A stretch of DNA of 64,000 nt from Akkermansiaceae bacterium UBA4589 (lineage in GTDB: Bacteria > Verrucomicrobiota > Verrucomicrobiia > Verrucomicrobiales > Akkermansiaceae). Every line of letters starts with the position of its first letter. The first letter of the stretch is position 1. The position numbers and the translations under genes are program-made. The stretch is from NCBI GenBank assembly GCA_002387565.1, contig DGJT01000018.1:22879-86878 (forward strand). Direction: 5' to 3'. Below are positions 16,488-25,254 of this stretch, piece by piece. Below the pieces are notes generated by a model. That model was given only the letters and a program-made list of their open reading frames with translations. It did no database searches and was not told the origin of the DNA.

Positions 16488-16922
16488 ATGAAATTAAAAA
16501 AAATATGTACCCTAATAGCTAGTGTTGTTTGCATAGGATTTATACAAGCTCAATCCGTAGATGTGCAAACTGCAATTACTAATGAAAGCCCAGTTGCTCT
16601 AAGTGACGCAATATTAGCGGAAGTTGGTCGAATGACTACAGTAGAGGAATTTGATAGCTTTGCTCAGTCAATCTTAAGTTTGCTTACTAGTGATGATGTG
16701 CTTAATGTTGTACTTGCTCAAGCTGTTGTTTCAGCATTTGATCAAATCTATGCGGATGAAAATAACGTATACGAACCAGTTATTAAAGCTCGCATACCTG
16801 CTACGAAGCCTTCTTTTGTGCCAGTGCAAGCGCCAGATGCAGGTGAGTCACCTGAAGAAGTTGAGCTTGAAGTCGAGTCTGAGGAAGAAGCTGTTACTCC
16901 TACCCCTCCTGTTACTCCTTAA
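16488..16922 (+). CDS. Secreted protein of unknown function, first gene of the polysaccharide export set
   Basis: This 144-residue protein has a signal peptide (KKICTLIASVVCIGFIQAQ, cleavage near residue 22). A short helical region (about 23-95) precedes a low-complexity acidic and proline-rich tail (ESPEEVELEVESEEEA, then PTPPVTP). No known domain is recognised. It is 23 bases upstream of the beta-barrel gene and probably co-transcribed with it. The position suggests a periplasmic helper of polysaccharide export, which is inference only. Confidence 0.65.
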   Translation: MKLKKICTLIASVVCIGFIQAQSVDVQTAITNESPVALSDAILAEVGRMTTVEEFDSFAQSILSLLTSDDVLNVVLAQAVVSAFDQIYADENNVYEPVIKARIPATKPSFVPVQAPDAGESPEEVELEVESEEEAVTPTPPVTP

Positions 16923-16946
16923 TTAAATAATTAAATAATTAAATAA
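16923..16946 (+). repeat. Three tandem copies of TTAAATAA before the beta-barrel start
   Basis: The spacer between the two genes is almost entirely three copies of an 8-base AT-rich unit, ending at the ATG of the next gene. Copy number could vary by slippage and alter spacing or translation; this is speculative. Confidence 0.6.
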
Positions 16947-18130
16947 TGAAAAAATATACTTATATTGCAGCTTTAATGTCTGCAGGTTCACTCACTTTTG
17001 CTGGTGATTTTGGTGCGGCTTCTCAAGATATTGAAAGCTCTGCATCAACTAGTCTTCTGCATAACTTAGATGTAGCTGGTTTTTACGACGATAATCTACA
17101 TGCGGGTACTGCGACTCGTGATCAAGAATCATTTGTGATTCAGTCTGCTTTAAATTCTATCTTCTCTAGTAGAACTGCTGCTTCTGTCTTAGACTTGGGT
17201 ACGAGAATCGGTGGGCGTTATAACGAGGACGCTGCCAACGGTTTTGATGATTTCGAATGGGACTTGGGTGCTAATGCCAATTACTATAGAATTCTTAACG
17301 CAAGAAACGTTCTTACTAGTCTAGGTAGCGTTGCCTATCGATTAGACGATGACGGGGCTTATGGTAACACTAACACGAGAGGTGGTGAAGAATACCTTGC
17401 ATATAGCTTGGCTAACTCAGTAACTACTCAGCTTAATGATACTCTACAGTCAACTTTAGGGTTTACTCTCTCAGGCACAGATTTTGATGCGTCTAGTGTT
17501 AATGATAGGACTAATGTTCAAGTGAGTGCCAAACTTAGTGAGCGTTTAACTAAATTACTCAGAGGTTATGTAGCTTATTCGTACAGAATGGTGAATGCTG
17601 ATGACACTGATAGTGATATTCATAAATTAGTTTTAGGTGGTGATTATGATTTAACAGCTACTGAGAAGCTTAATGCGGAACTTGGTATCCAGTCACGTGA
17701 AATTGATAATGGCGGAGACAGTCAAAACTTCTTTGCTTCTTTAAATTTTGCTCGTGCAATTAATAGTACTCTTACGGCTAAATTAGGTACTGTTTATGGG
17801 GCTGATGAGCAAGGCAACATCCTCGGTGGTGTGCGTTATGAGGAAAAAACTTCATGGAGAACTAATGCTGGATTGGCTTATCAAGCTTCTAAGCAGCTTA
17901 GCTTAACTACTGATATTGACTATTTATTAGGTCAGTATGAAGGTGCTCAAACTGCAGCTACTGAAGGAGACGAGAATAAAATCACTTGGAGCACTGGTGT
18001 AAAATACGCTTATTCTCCACAAGTGACTTTGAGCGCTTCTTATGCATTCACTGATTCTGATTCTGATGTGTTAGTTAATAATGACTACGACAGAAATCGT
18101 TTCTCTGTAGGTGCAAATATTGCATTCTAA
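16946..18130 (+). CDS. Outer-membrane beta-barrel protein of an exopolysaccharide locus
   Basis: This 394-residue protein has a signal peptide (KKYTYIAALMSAGSLTFAG). Repeated alternating hydrophobic/polar strands with aromatic ends follow, such as NVQVSAKLSERLTKLLRGYV, KITWSTGVKYAYSPQVTLSA and the last strand RNRFSVGANIAF, which ends in phenylalanine as expected for BAM substrates. Proteins like this are found as outer-membrane pores beside Wzz/Wza genes in exosortase-type or EPS loci. It is followed by a strong terminator, so the tyrosine-kinase gene has its own promoter or depends on readthrough. Confidence 0.8.
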   Translation: MKKYTYIAALMSAGSLTFAGDFGAASQDIESSASTSLLHNLDVAGFYDDNLHAGTATRDQESFVIQSALNSIFSSRTAASVLDLGTRIGGRYNEDAANGFDDFEWDLGANANYYRILNARNVLTSLGSVAYRLDDDGAYGNTNTRGGEEYLAYSLANSVTTQLNDTLQSTLGFTLSGTDFDASSVNDRTNVQVSAKLSERLTKLLRGYVAYSYRMVNADDTDSDIHKLVLGGDYDLTATEKLNAELGIQSREIDNGGDSQNFFASLNFARAINSTLTAKLGTVYGADEQGNILGGVRYEEKTSWRTNAGLAYQASKQLSLTTDIDYLLGQYEGAQTAATEGDENKITWSTGVKYAYSPQVTLSASYAFTDSDSDVLVNNDYDRNRFSVGANIAF

Positions 18131-18146
18131 TCAAAAATCTAGTTTT

Positions 18147-18184
18147 AAAATGCCTCTCAGCTAAGGCTGAGAGGCATTTTTTTT
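18147..18184 (+). terminator. Strong Rho-independent terminator after the beta-barrel gene
   Basis: TGCCTCTCAGC (18151-18161) and its exact complement (18166-18176) enclose a TAAG loop, flanked by AAAA and a run of eight T's. It lies 20 bases after the stop and only 22 bases before the next ATG. Confidence 0.93.
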
Positions 18185-18205
18185 CACCTTTTATTATATT
18201 TATTT

Positions 18206-20353
18206 ATGAGCCAAAACTTTAATGTAGCTAATCATTTAGATGATGAAGATGCTGTTGATTTTTCTAGTGTTGTTAGAGAGCATTATCTAATTATTATATC
18301 CATTGCGTTAGGTTCATTTCTTTTGTCTTTGGCGGTGACGCTGCTCATGGACAAAAAATACACCAGTTTTGCGGAAGTGGAGCCGGTGAGTATAGGTTCA
18401 GGGTTGACGATTGATGGCCAAAATAATGCTGAAGCGAGTCGAGACAATGTAGATCGTAACTTTGTGTTCACGCAAGCAGGGGTTTTGTCCTCTAATACGG
18501 TCCTCAAAAGAGTGGTTGAGGAATTAAACCTAACAGATCTTTGGGAAGTTTCCGAAAGTATAGCTCTCATTAAATTATCTAATTTAATAGATGTTGAGCC
18601 AGTTTATGGTACAAACCTCATCTCTATGAAGGCTTCGTCTGCAGATGCGGCTCTCTCTGTTGATTTGCTCAATCAAGTGATTGCCTCGTACAAAGAGCAA
18701 CGAGTTAGTTCAGTAAGAGAAAATGCTGAAAATCAATTATTGGCACTCAAGGCACAGATGGAGAGTCAAGAAATGATCAAGATTGAATCAAGAATTGCCC
18801 TAAATGATATCATGAGTAAGAAGGGTATTATTTATAGTGAGGGTGGTAGCTCCTCAGATAATATCATTGAAACAGGTAGCCATCAGCAATCTGTATCAGC
18901 TTATTTTGAGTTGCAAAAAGAACTCGATGCCAAGAAATCAGAGTTAACCGCTTTAGAATCAGCTGGTTTAGAAGGTGAAGAGCTCTTGGGTATCGCTGCA
19001 GGCGTTAGCTCTACGGGTAATTTAGTGGCACGTCAATATCCAGAATATTTGGACTTGAAAAAGAGTTACGATTCAGCCCTCGCTTCTGGTTTAGGCAAGA
19101 AGCATCCAGATATTTTAGCTCTTGCTAAACAAATTGAAAGTTCACAAACTCAGCTATACCAAGCTGTTGAAGGTTTAAAAGGTATTCTGCAAAATGAATA
19201 CGAAGTTTTGCAGAAACGCTTAGTGGCGATGGAATCACTCAAGGATGAAACAAGAACCACTGCTGTTGATCGCTCTATTGATCTCAATGATTATCATACA
19301 GCTAGGCAGGATTATGAAGAAGCTCGTGAGATGTTTAATGATATTAAACAAAAATATATTAGAGAGAGTAGTCAGCTAGCTATTCCTCAAGAGGTAATCA
19401 AGGTACACAATGCGCCTGAGCAAGCACTCAGACATAGCAGTCCTAAGGAAATTCTTAATTTAGGTATCGGTATCGTTTTAGGATTGGTTCTTGGTTTTAT
19501 GGCGGCATTTCTCATTGAGAAACTTGATCAAACGATTAAGACCATTGATGATGTGGAGCGTTATCTCAAAGCTAAAGTATTGGCCGTTATTCCTAAAAAT
19601 GTGAATATTGACTTAAATGTAGGTGAGGCCGATATGAATGATTTAGAGGCCTACAGAATTCTAAGAACCAATATAGATCTTAAAAAGACTACCGATCAAC
19701 ATGTATTCTCTGTTTGTTCTGCTGGTCCAGCTGAGGGTAAGAGTACCACAATTGCCAATTTGGCGAATGCTTATGCCAACAGCGGTTATTTAACTGTTTT
19801 GGTAGATGCGGATATGCGTAGACCATCGGCACACAAGAAGTTTCAAGAATTACGCTCGCCTGGTTTATCTGATTATTTTACGGGTTCCCCACTTGATAAT
19901 GTGGTGCGCAAGATAGACAGTATCGAAAATCTTTATTTATTGCCTGCAGGTAATAAGGTGTCTGATCCGATGCATTTGCTCAGCTCTGACACCATGAAAG
20001 AGTTGGTTGAAGATTTGCGTAGTAGGTTTGATGTAGTGCTCATTGATTCGCCGCCTATTTTAGGTTTAGGTGATGCGTCATTGATTGCTAATTTAGTGGA
20101 TGAGACATTTTTAGTGATTCAGTACGGTAAGTTACCAAGGAAATTACTCAAGCATGTGAGTTTAGCTCTACAAGAGTCAGGCGGTAGCCTAATGGGTGTA
20201 GTGCTTAATCAGGTGGATGCTAAAAAAGATGCTTACTATGAGTATTATACGAATTACTATAATTACTACTCTTTAGACGATGACAAGGATGAGAAGCCAG
20301 CTCCAAGAAAGCCGGTAACTCAAGCGACTCAACTTAATGATGATATTGTATAA
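18206..20353 (+). CDS. Wzz chain-length determinant fused to bacterial tyrosine kinase (BY-kinase)
   Basis: This 715-residue inner-membrane protein controls polysaccharide polymer length and export by cycling phosphorylation. Residues about 18-420 form the Wzz domain, with membrane helices near 32-50 and 410-430 around a long periplasmic coiled coil. About 480-690 form the kinase. Walker A is GPAEGKSTT, followed by VLVDADMRRPS (Walker A') and VVLIDSPP (Walker B). The C-terminus has eight tyrosines in pairs (AYYEYYTNYYNYYS) for autophosphorylation. The Wza-like gene starts one base after its stop. No glycosyltransferase genes are present nearby. Confidence 0.93.
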   Translation: MSQNFNVANHLDDEDAVDFSSVVREHYLIIISIALGSFLLSLAVTLLMDKKYTSFAEVEPVSIGSGLTIDGQNNAEASRDNVDRNFVFTQAGVLSSNTVLKRVVEELNLTDLWEVSESIALIKLSNLIDVEPVYGTNLISMKASSADAALSVDLLNQVIASYKEQRVSSVRENAENQLLALKAQMESQEMIKIESRIALNDIMSKKGIIYSEGGSSSDNIIETGSHQQSVSAYFELQKELDAKKSELTALESAGLEGEELLGIAAGVSSTGNLVARQYPEYLDLKKSYDSALASGLGKKHPDILALAKQIESSQTQLYQAVEGLKGILQNEYEVLQKRLVAMESLKDETRTTAVDRSIDLNDYHTARQDYEEAREMFNDIKQKYIRESSQLAIPQEVIKVHNAPEQALRHSSPKEILNLGIGIVLGLVLGFMAAFLIEKLDQTIKTIDDVERYLKAKVLAVIPKNVNIDLNVGEADMNDLEAYRILRTNIDLKKTTDQHVFSVCSAGPAEGKSTTIANLANAYANSGYLTVLVDADMRRPSAHKKFQELRSPGLSDYFTGSPLDNVVRKIDSIENLYLLPAGNKVSDPMHLLSSDTMKELVEDLRSRFDVVLIDSPPILGLGDASLIANLVDETFLVIQYGKLPRKLLKHVSLALQESGGSLMGVVLNQVDAKKDAYYEYYTNYYNYYSLDDDKDEKPAPRKPVTQATQLNDDIV

Positions 20354-20354
20354 T

Positions 20355-20954
20355 ATGAAAATTTTAATCTGCTTAATAACACTTCTTAGTTTTAATTATT
20401 TAATAGCTCAGGGCAGTGGCTCGACTGTGGCGTATCACCAAGTAAAAATTGGTGAGAATCTCACCATTGAAATTAGAGGTGTGCCTCAAGAAGAGCAGGC
20501 TAAAATTGCAGCTAGTTATCCTGTGACTAAGAATGGAACTATTGCATTGCCATTTTTAGAGAAGCCTATTTATGTCAAGGGTTTAACTATGGACACTATA
20601 GCCACTAAAATTCAAAAAGCTTATTTTGAACAAGAGATTTACACCAGCCCTGTGATTATTGTAAGTTCTGCAGGAAGCTTGGCTGAGGATAAATCTAGAT
20701 CTGAGCAAATTGTTACTGTAGGTGGGGAGGTTAAATCTCCTGCTCAAATACCTTACCGTCAAGACATGACACTTTATCAGGCAGTTCAAGCTGCGGGTGG
20801 GTTGACACCATTTGGATCTCTCAAGCGTGTGAAGTTGATTCGTCGAGGTGCTGAGGATCAAGTTTATGACCTCAGAACTTCTGAAGGTAAGGCCGTCTTA
20901 GTGAGACCTTCAGACACGATTGAGGTGGATGAAAGAGGCTTATTAGGGGGCTAG
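20355..20954 (+). CDS. Polysaccharide export protein, Wza-like (Poly_export plus SLBB)
   Basis: Wza-type proteins form the outer-membrane or periplasmic channel for polysaccharide. The chosen ATG at 20355 is one base after the kinase stop and opens a signal peptide (MKILICLITLLSFNYLIAQ). An in-frame ATG at 20337 would overlap the kinase and spoil the signal. The 199-residue protein has a Poly_export domain (about 25-110, KIGENLTIEIRGVP and later KNGTIALPFL) and one SLBB domain (about 115-185, VTVGGEVKSPAQIPYRQDMT and AAGGLTPFGSLKRVKLIRRG). No lipobox is visible, unlike E. coli Wza, and it is about half the length. Confidence 0.88.
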   Translation: MKILICLITLLSFNYLIAQGSGSTVAYHQVKIGENLTIEIRGVPQEEQAKIAASYPVTKNGTIALPFLEKPIYVKGLTMDTIATKIQKAYFEQEIYTSPVIIVSSAGSLAEDKSRSEQIVTVGGEVKSPAQIPYRQDMTLYQAVQAAGGLTPFGSLKRVKLIRRGAEDQVYDLRTSEGKAVLVRPSDTIEVDERGLLGG

Positions 20955-21002
20955 TATCATGAGGCGAGCAAAGCTGCATGAGGCTTTTAAAAACCTTATA
21001 AG

Positions 21003-21053
21003 ATTAGCTTTATTTAATGAGAACAAATCTCAATAAATAAAGCTAATTTTTTT
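21003..21053 (+). terminator. Large Rho-independent terminator between polysaccharide and respiratory operons
   Basis: A 14-base-pair outer stem (ATTAGCTTTATTTA, 21003-21016, with its complement 21034-21047) contains an inner TGAGA/TCTCA stem. Seven T's follow the structure. It isolates the act operon beginning 63 bases later. Confidence 0.92.
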
Positions 21054-21115
21054 GCTTATTTTAGCTTTGCTGATATGGCAATCTGTGCTATTTTTCGCCA
21101 CGCTTTTTTAAATCT

Positions 21116-21814
21116 ATGGCAAATATTTTTCCACGTTCTTTTAACTTGTCACCTTTCAAGGTTCTTTTCTGTTTAGGTGTTGTCGGGATCACTATTATTT
21201 TAGGCTTGTGGTACTATGCCACTCCTAAGACTTTGCGTGTGGGCTATCAGCCTGCTCAGCCTATCCCTTTTGATCATAGTATTCATGTTGGTCAAGTCGG
21301 TTTAGATTGTCGTTACTGTCATAGCTTTGTAGATGAGTCATCTCATTCTAATATTCCATCAGCAAACACCTGTTGGAATTGTCACTCTCACATCAAAAAA
21401 GAGTCACCTAAGTTAGAGCCGTTGCGTAGAGCTATGGATAAAGACTACGAATTTTATGATGGCAAGGCTATTGAATGGGTGAGAGTTCACAAGTCTCCTG
21501 ATTATGTTTACTTTAATCATAGTGCGCACGTGAATAGAGGTGTATCTTGTAAATCTTGTCATGGTAATGTGGATGAGATGGATGTTGTCTATCAGGCGGA
21601 GACGCACAGTATGTCATTCTGTCTTGATTGTCATCGCAACCCAGAAGACCACTTACGTCCTTTAGAAGAGGTTTATAATTTAGATTATGACGCTGCAGAG
21701 TTTATTAAGAATAACCCACAATTGGGTGTGAGTACTCAGCAGGAGTTAGGTGAGTTTTTGAAAAAAAAATGGTCCATTCATCCAAAAGAGAGTTGTTCAA
21801 CCTGTCACAGATAA
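21116..21814 (+). CDS. actA: Alternative Complex III pentaheme cytochrome c subunit ActA
   Basis: ActA carries hemes that pass electrons from the complex toward cytochrome c or the oxidase. One N-terminal membrane helix (about 15-33) anchors a periplasmic domain with five CxxCH motifs: CRYCH, CWNCH, CKSCH, CLDCH and CSTCH. The pentaheme count and 232-residue size match ActA of characterised complexes. It opens a run of at least 16 plus-strand genes that ends with coxB at 37.7 kb. The ATG follows TTTTTTAAATCT with no ribosome-binding site. Confidence 0.95.
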   Translation: MANIFPRSFNLSPFKVLFCLGVVGITIILGLWYYATPKTLRVGYQPAQPIPFDHSIHVGQVGLDCRYCHSFVDESSHSNIPSANTCWNCHSHIKKESPKLEPLRRAMDKDYEFYDGKAIEWVRVHKSPDYVYFNHSAHVNRGVSCKSCHGNVDEMDVVYQAETHSMSFCLDCHRNPEDHLRPLEEVYNLDYDAAEFIKNNPQLGVSTQQELGEFLKKKWSIHPKESCSTCHR

Positions 21815-21830
21815 TTAACTGACTAATTTT

Positions 21831-24800
21831 ATGAGTAAACGTCAATGGTTTCATCCAGAATTAAAAGAAGATAAGCAAGTCAAGTCTACGCAGGCTTGGA
21901 GATCTTCAGCAGAGCTAGCTTCAGAGCCAAGCTTTGTGAATAAGTTTGATATAGAATTTCCTGAGGGAGACACCTTAACAGAAGAAGAAGCGGAATTATC
22001 AAGACGCTCATTTGTTAAGTTGATGGGTGCATCTACAGCGCTTGCAGGCATGGGTATGGTGGCTTGTCGTCGCCCAGAAAAATATATCATGCCTTATAAG
22101 CAGGCTCCCGAGTGGGTGATTCCTGGTAAAGCTGTTTATTATGCTACTGCCATGCCTACAGCAAAAGGTGGTGTGCCATTATTGGCGAGTAGTCATGAGG
22201 GGCGCCCTACTAAGTTAGAGTCTAATACCTTGGCTAACAAGCGTGGTGGCACGGACGCTTTTGCTCAAGCTTCAATCCTTAATTTGTACAGCCCAGATCG
22301 CTCTAAAGAGTTTTTATTTCAAGGGCAGGTTTCTTCGCAAGCAGACTTCCAAAATGCTTTGCCAAGCATTGCCGCTAAATTGAGTGATGCTAACAGTGCT
22401 TTCGTGGTGGCTAAAGATGACTCGCCAAGTCGTGAGCGAGCGCTCAAGCAACTCAAGCAAACTTATCCTAAGGCTAAGTTTTATGCTTACGAAGCATTAG
22501 AAGCTGACTCTGCTATCTCTCAAAAGGTCGTTATTAATTTATCTAAGGCGCAGCGTATTTTGTCATTAGATGCGGACTTTTTAGGTTTAGATAAGCAAGC
22601 TGATGTGGCTGGTTTTTATGCGAACCGTTTTGTTGAGGGTGCTGATTACGATCAAAAAGTTGATAAAAATAAGATTAACCGCCTTTATGTAGTTGAGCCT
22701 AACTTTAGTGAGACTGGTGGTTTGGCTGATCATAGAATGCGTTTGGCTCCTTCACAAGTAGCTAAGCTTACTGTTGCTCTAGGTCAATTTATTGCTGAAG
22801 CGACAGGTGACGCAACTTTAGGAAGCATCACTAAGGGTAGTGGTGTTAAGAGTTCGCTTACAGATAAGGATTTAATATGGGCCAAAGAAGCTGCTAAGGA
22901 TTTGGTAACTAAAAAAGGCAAGAGCTTGGTCTTGATAGGTTCAGGTTACGATGACGCATTAAAAGCTTTAGTATTAGCGATGAATGTGGCTTTAGGAGCT
23001 ACTAGTAACATTATCAAAGCATTGCCTAATACAGATTCAGTTGAATTAGGTTCATTGGCTGATTTAAAAAATGATTTAGCAGCTAAGAAAGTGAAGACAT
23101 TGGTTTGGTTGAGCCCAGCTAACCCTTTCTATGATGCTCCTAGTGATTATAAGTTTGAAGAGCTTACTCAGTCTGTAGAGGCATTTATTCATTTTGGAGA
23201 GCGTGCTACTCCAGTTGCCAAGGCAGCTACATGGCATATTCCTGCGGCTCATTATTTAGAGAGTTGGGGTGATGTGAAGGATGTTAATGGCAAGGTCTTG
23301 CTCATTCAGCCACTTATTTTGCCGCTTTATGAAGGGATTTCAGAGCTTGAGTTGCTCTTAGCATTCAATACACAAGTGTTAGCTACAGCGAATGAGACAG
23401 GTTCAGTAGCTTCTCCTGCTTATGATTTTGTAAAACAAACTTCTGCATTGACTGAGGCTAAGTGGCGTAATGCGCTTAAGCGTGGCTTCATTGCTGATAA
23501 GGTTTCGTTAGTTCCATTTACAGTGAATGGTTCTGAGTTAGTCTCGATAGCTAAAAAAGGGTTGTCAGCATTAGTAAAACAAGCTGCGCCTACAGGGCAA
23601 GCTGTTGAAGTCGTCTTTAAGGCGGATAGCTCAGTTTGGGACGGCCGTTACATCAATAATGCTTGGTTGCAAGAAGCTCCAGATCCAATTGTTAAGTTGA
23701 CTTGGGATAATGCGGCTTGGATTTCTCCAAAAACAGCAGAAGCACTAGGTGTGTACGATAAAGAAATTGGTTTGATTGGTATGAATCCAATCTTTAAAAA
23801 ACCTAACTCAGCTATCTCAGATGCTAAAGATAAGGAGGGCCCTAATCGTACAGCTCCTGTCATTAAGCTTAAGGTTAATGGTGCAGAATTAGAAATCCCA
23901 GTGATTATTGCCTTTGGTCAAGCTGAGAATGTGCTCACGCTTCCTGTTGGTTATGGTCAGTTTTTTGATAAGCATCGTAAGTCTGATTTCAAAAAAGGTT
24001 TTGATGCTCAAAAGCATGCGCAAGGCTCATCAGAAAGAGAGAGCTATGTGGGTGTAAACGCAGGTTTCAACGTCTACAGCTTACGTACTTCTGCGAATCT
24101 TTACTATGCAACAGGCGCTACTGTAGCAACGACTAAAGTTCGTTACAAATTAGCCATGACTCAAGAGCACCATAATATGTATGGACGAGCTCTAGCTAGA
24201 GAGGTTTCTACTCAAGGTGATTTTAAGGCTAATCTTCATAGTGTTAAGAAGCATGGTGTAGATTCGCATGCTCCAGAAAACATTTCTTTATACAAATCAA
24301 AAGGCTCAAAAGTATGGCATGGTGATGGCGTATCAGCACCTAATCTCCTCTCTGATAAGATTCATCAGTGGGGTATGGCTATTGATTTGAATGTATGTAC
24401 TGGCTGTAATGCTTGTTTAGTGGCTTGTCAGGCTGAAAACAATATCCCTGTTGTAGGTAAAGAGCAGGTGGCCATGGGTCGTGAGATGCACTGGATTCGT
24501 ATGGATCGCTACTACGCAGTGGTTGATGGTGCCGACGAAGATAATCCAGAGATGATTCCTCAGCCTGTAGCCTGTGCTCAGTGTGAGAGCGCTCCTTGTG
24601 AAACTGTCTGCCCAGTTAATGCAACAGTACACACAGAAGAGGGTCTTAATGCTATGGCTTATAACCGCTGTATCGGTACACGTTATTGTGCTAATAACTG
24701 CCCATATAAAGCACGTCGTTTCAATTTCTTTGATTATAACAAGCGCAACCCGCTTATTGAGAAAAATCTTTATAAAGGAGCTGCAGGTAAGAAGCAGGAG

Positions 24801-25235
24801 GGTGATAGCACTCATTTACAACGTAACCCAAATGTTTCAGTGCGTATGCGTGGGGTTATGGAGAAGTGTACATACTGTGTGCAACGTCTTGAAGCTGCTA
24901 AAATTGATCAGAAGCAAGCGCTTAGATCCAAGGTTATGGCTTCAGGAGCTCTGTCTCATAATGTTGAGCTCAAGCCTGAAGAGCTTAGAATTAAGCATGA
25001 TGGTGTTAAGGTAGCGTGTCAAACAGCCTGTCCTTCGGATGCGATTAGCTTTGGTAACCTTCTGGATAAAGAGGCTTCACGTATGGTGAGGGCCAAAGGT
25101 TCAGAGCGTAATTACGATTTGCTTAACTATATTGGAACACTTCCAAGAACTAGCTACCTTGCTAGAGTTAAAAATCCAAACCCAGCAATGCCAGGTGCAG
25201 AGTTTGTAGGTCAAGCGACAATTAACATGCATTAA
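21831..25235 (+). CDS. actB: Alternative Complex III iron-sulfur subunit ActB
   Basis: This 1134-residue subunit resembles a molybdopterin oxidoreductase fused to an iron-sulfur protein but binds no molybdopterin in known complexes. A twin-arginine signal, RRSFVKLMGAS, lies at residues 58-68, later than usual. The C-terminal part carries cysteine groups CTGCNACLVAC, CAQCESAPCETVC, CIGTRYCANNC, CTYC and CQTAC. That makes 15 cysteines, the number expected for three [4Fe-4S] and one [3Fe-4S] cluster. It accepts electrons from menaquinol through ActC and feeds ActA. The gene follows actA by 16 bases and precedes actC by 19. Confidence 0.96.
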   Translation: MSKRQWFHPELKEDKQVKSTQAWRSSAELASEPSFVNKFDIEFPEGDTLTEEEAELSRRSFVKLMGASTALAGMGMVACRRPEKYIMPYKQAPEWVIPGKAVYYATAMPTAKGGVPLLASSHEGRPTKLESNTLANKRGGTDAFAQASILNLYSPDRSKEFLFQGQVSSQADFQNALPSIAAKLSDANSAFVVAKDDSPSRERALKQLKQTYPKAKFYAYEALEADSAISQKVVINLSKAQRILSLDADFLGLDKQADVAGFYANRFVEGADYDQKVDKNKINRLYVVEPNFSETGGLADHRMRLAPSQVAKLTVALGQFIAEATGDATLGSITKGSGVKSSLTDKDLIWAKEAAKDLVTKKGKSLVLIGSGYDDALKALVLAMNVALGATSNIIKALPNTDSVELGSLADLKNDLAAKKVKTLVWLSPANPFYDAPSDYKFEELTQSVEAFIHFGERATPVAKAATWHIPAAHYLESWGDVKDVNGKVLLIQPLILPLYEGISELELLLAFNTQVLATANETGSVASPAYDFVKQTSALTEAKWRNALKRGFIADKVSLVPFTVNGSELVSIAKKGLSALVKQAAPTGQAVEVVFKADSSVWDGRYINNAWLQEAPDPIVKLTWDNAAWISPKTAEALGVYDKEIGLIGMNPIFKKPNSAISDAKDKEGPNRTAPVIKLKVNGAELEIPVIIAFGQAENVLTLPVGYGQFFDKHRKSDFKKGFDAQKHAQGSSERESYVGVNAGFNVYSLRTSANLYYATGATVATTKVRYKLAMTQEHHNMYGRALAREVSTQGDFKANLHSVKKHGVDSHAPENISLYKSKGSKVWHGDGVSAPNLLSDKIHQWGMAIDLNVCTGCNACLVACQAENNIPVVGKEQVAMGREMHWIRMDRYYAVVDGADEDNPEMIPQPVACAQCESAPCETVCPVNATVHTEEGLNAMAYNRCIGTRYCANNCPYKARRFNFFDYNKRNPLIEKNLYKGAAGKKQEGDSTHLQRNPNVSVRMRGVMEKCTYCVQRLEAAKIDQKQALRSKVMASGALSHNVELKPEELRIKHDGVKVACQTACPSDAISFGNLLDKEASRMVRAKGSERNYDLLNYIGTLPRTSYLARVKNPNPAMPGAEFVGQATINMH

Positions 25236-25254
25236 TTAGGAATATTTATTTACT

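Noticed and set aside
16923..16946. A CRISPR-like or satellite array
   Set aside because: Only three 8-base AT units in an intergenic spacer, with no spacers or cas genes.
20337..20354. Upstream ATG for the Wza-like gene
   Set aside because: It adds MMILYN ahead of a good signal peptide and overlaps the kinase stop; the ATG at 20355 is better placed.
24417..24815. Antisense reading frames inside actB and other long genes
   Set aside because: They overlap strongly conserved coding sequence on the other strand, have no recognisable domains and reflect codon bias.
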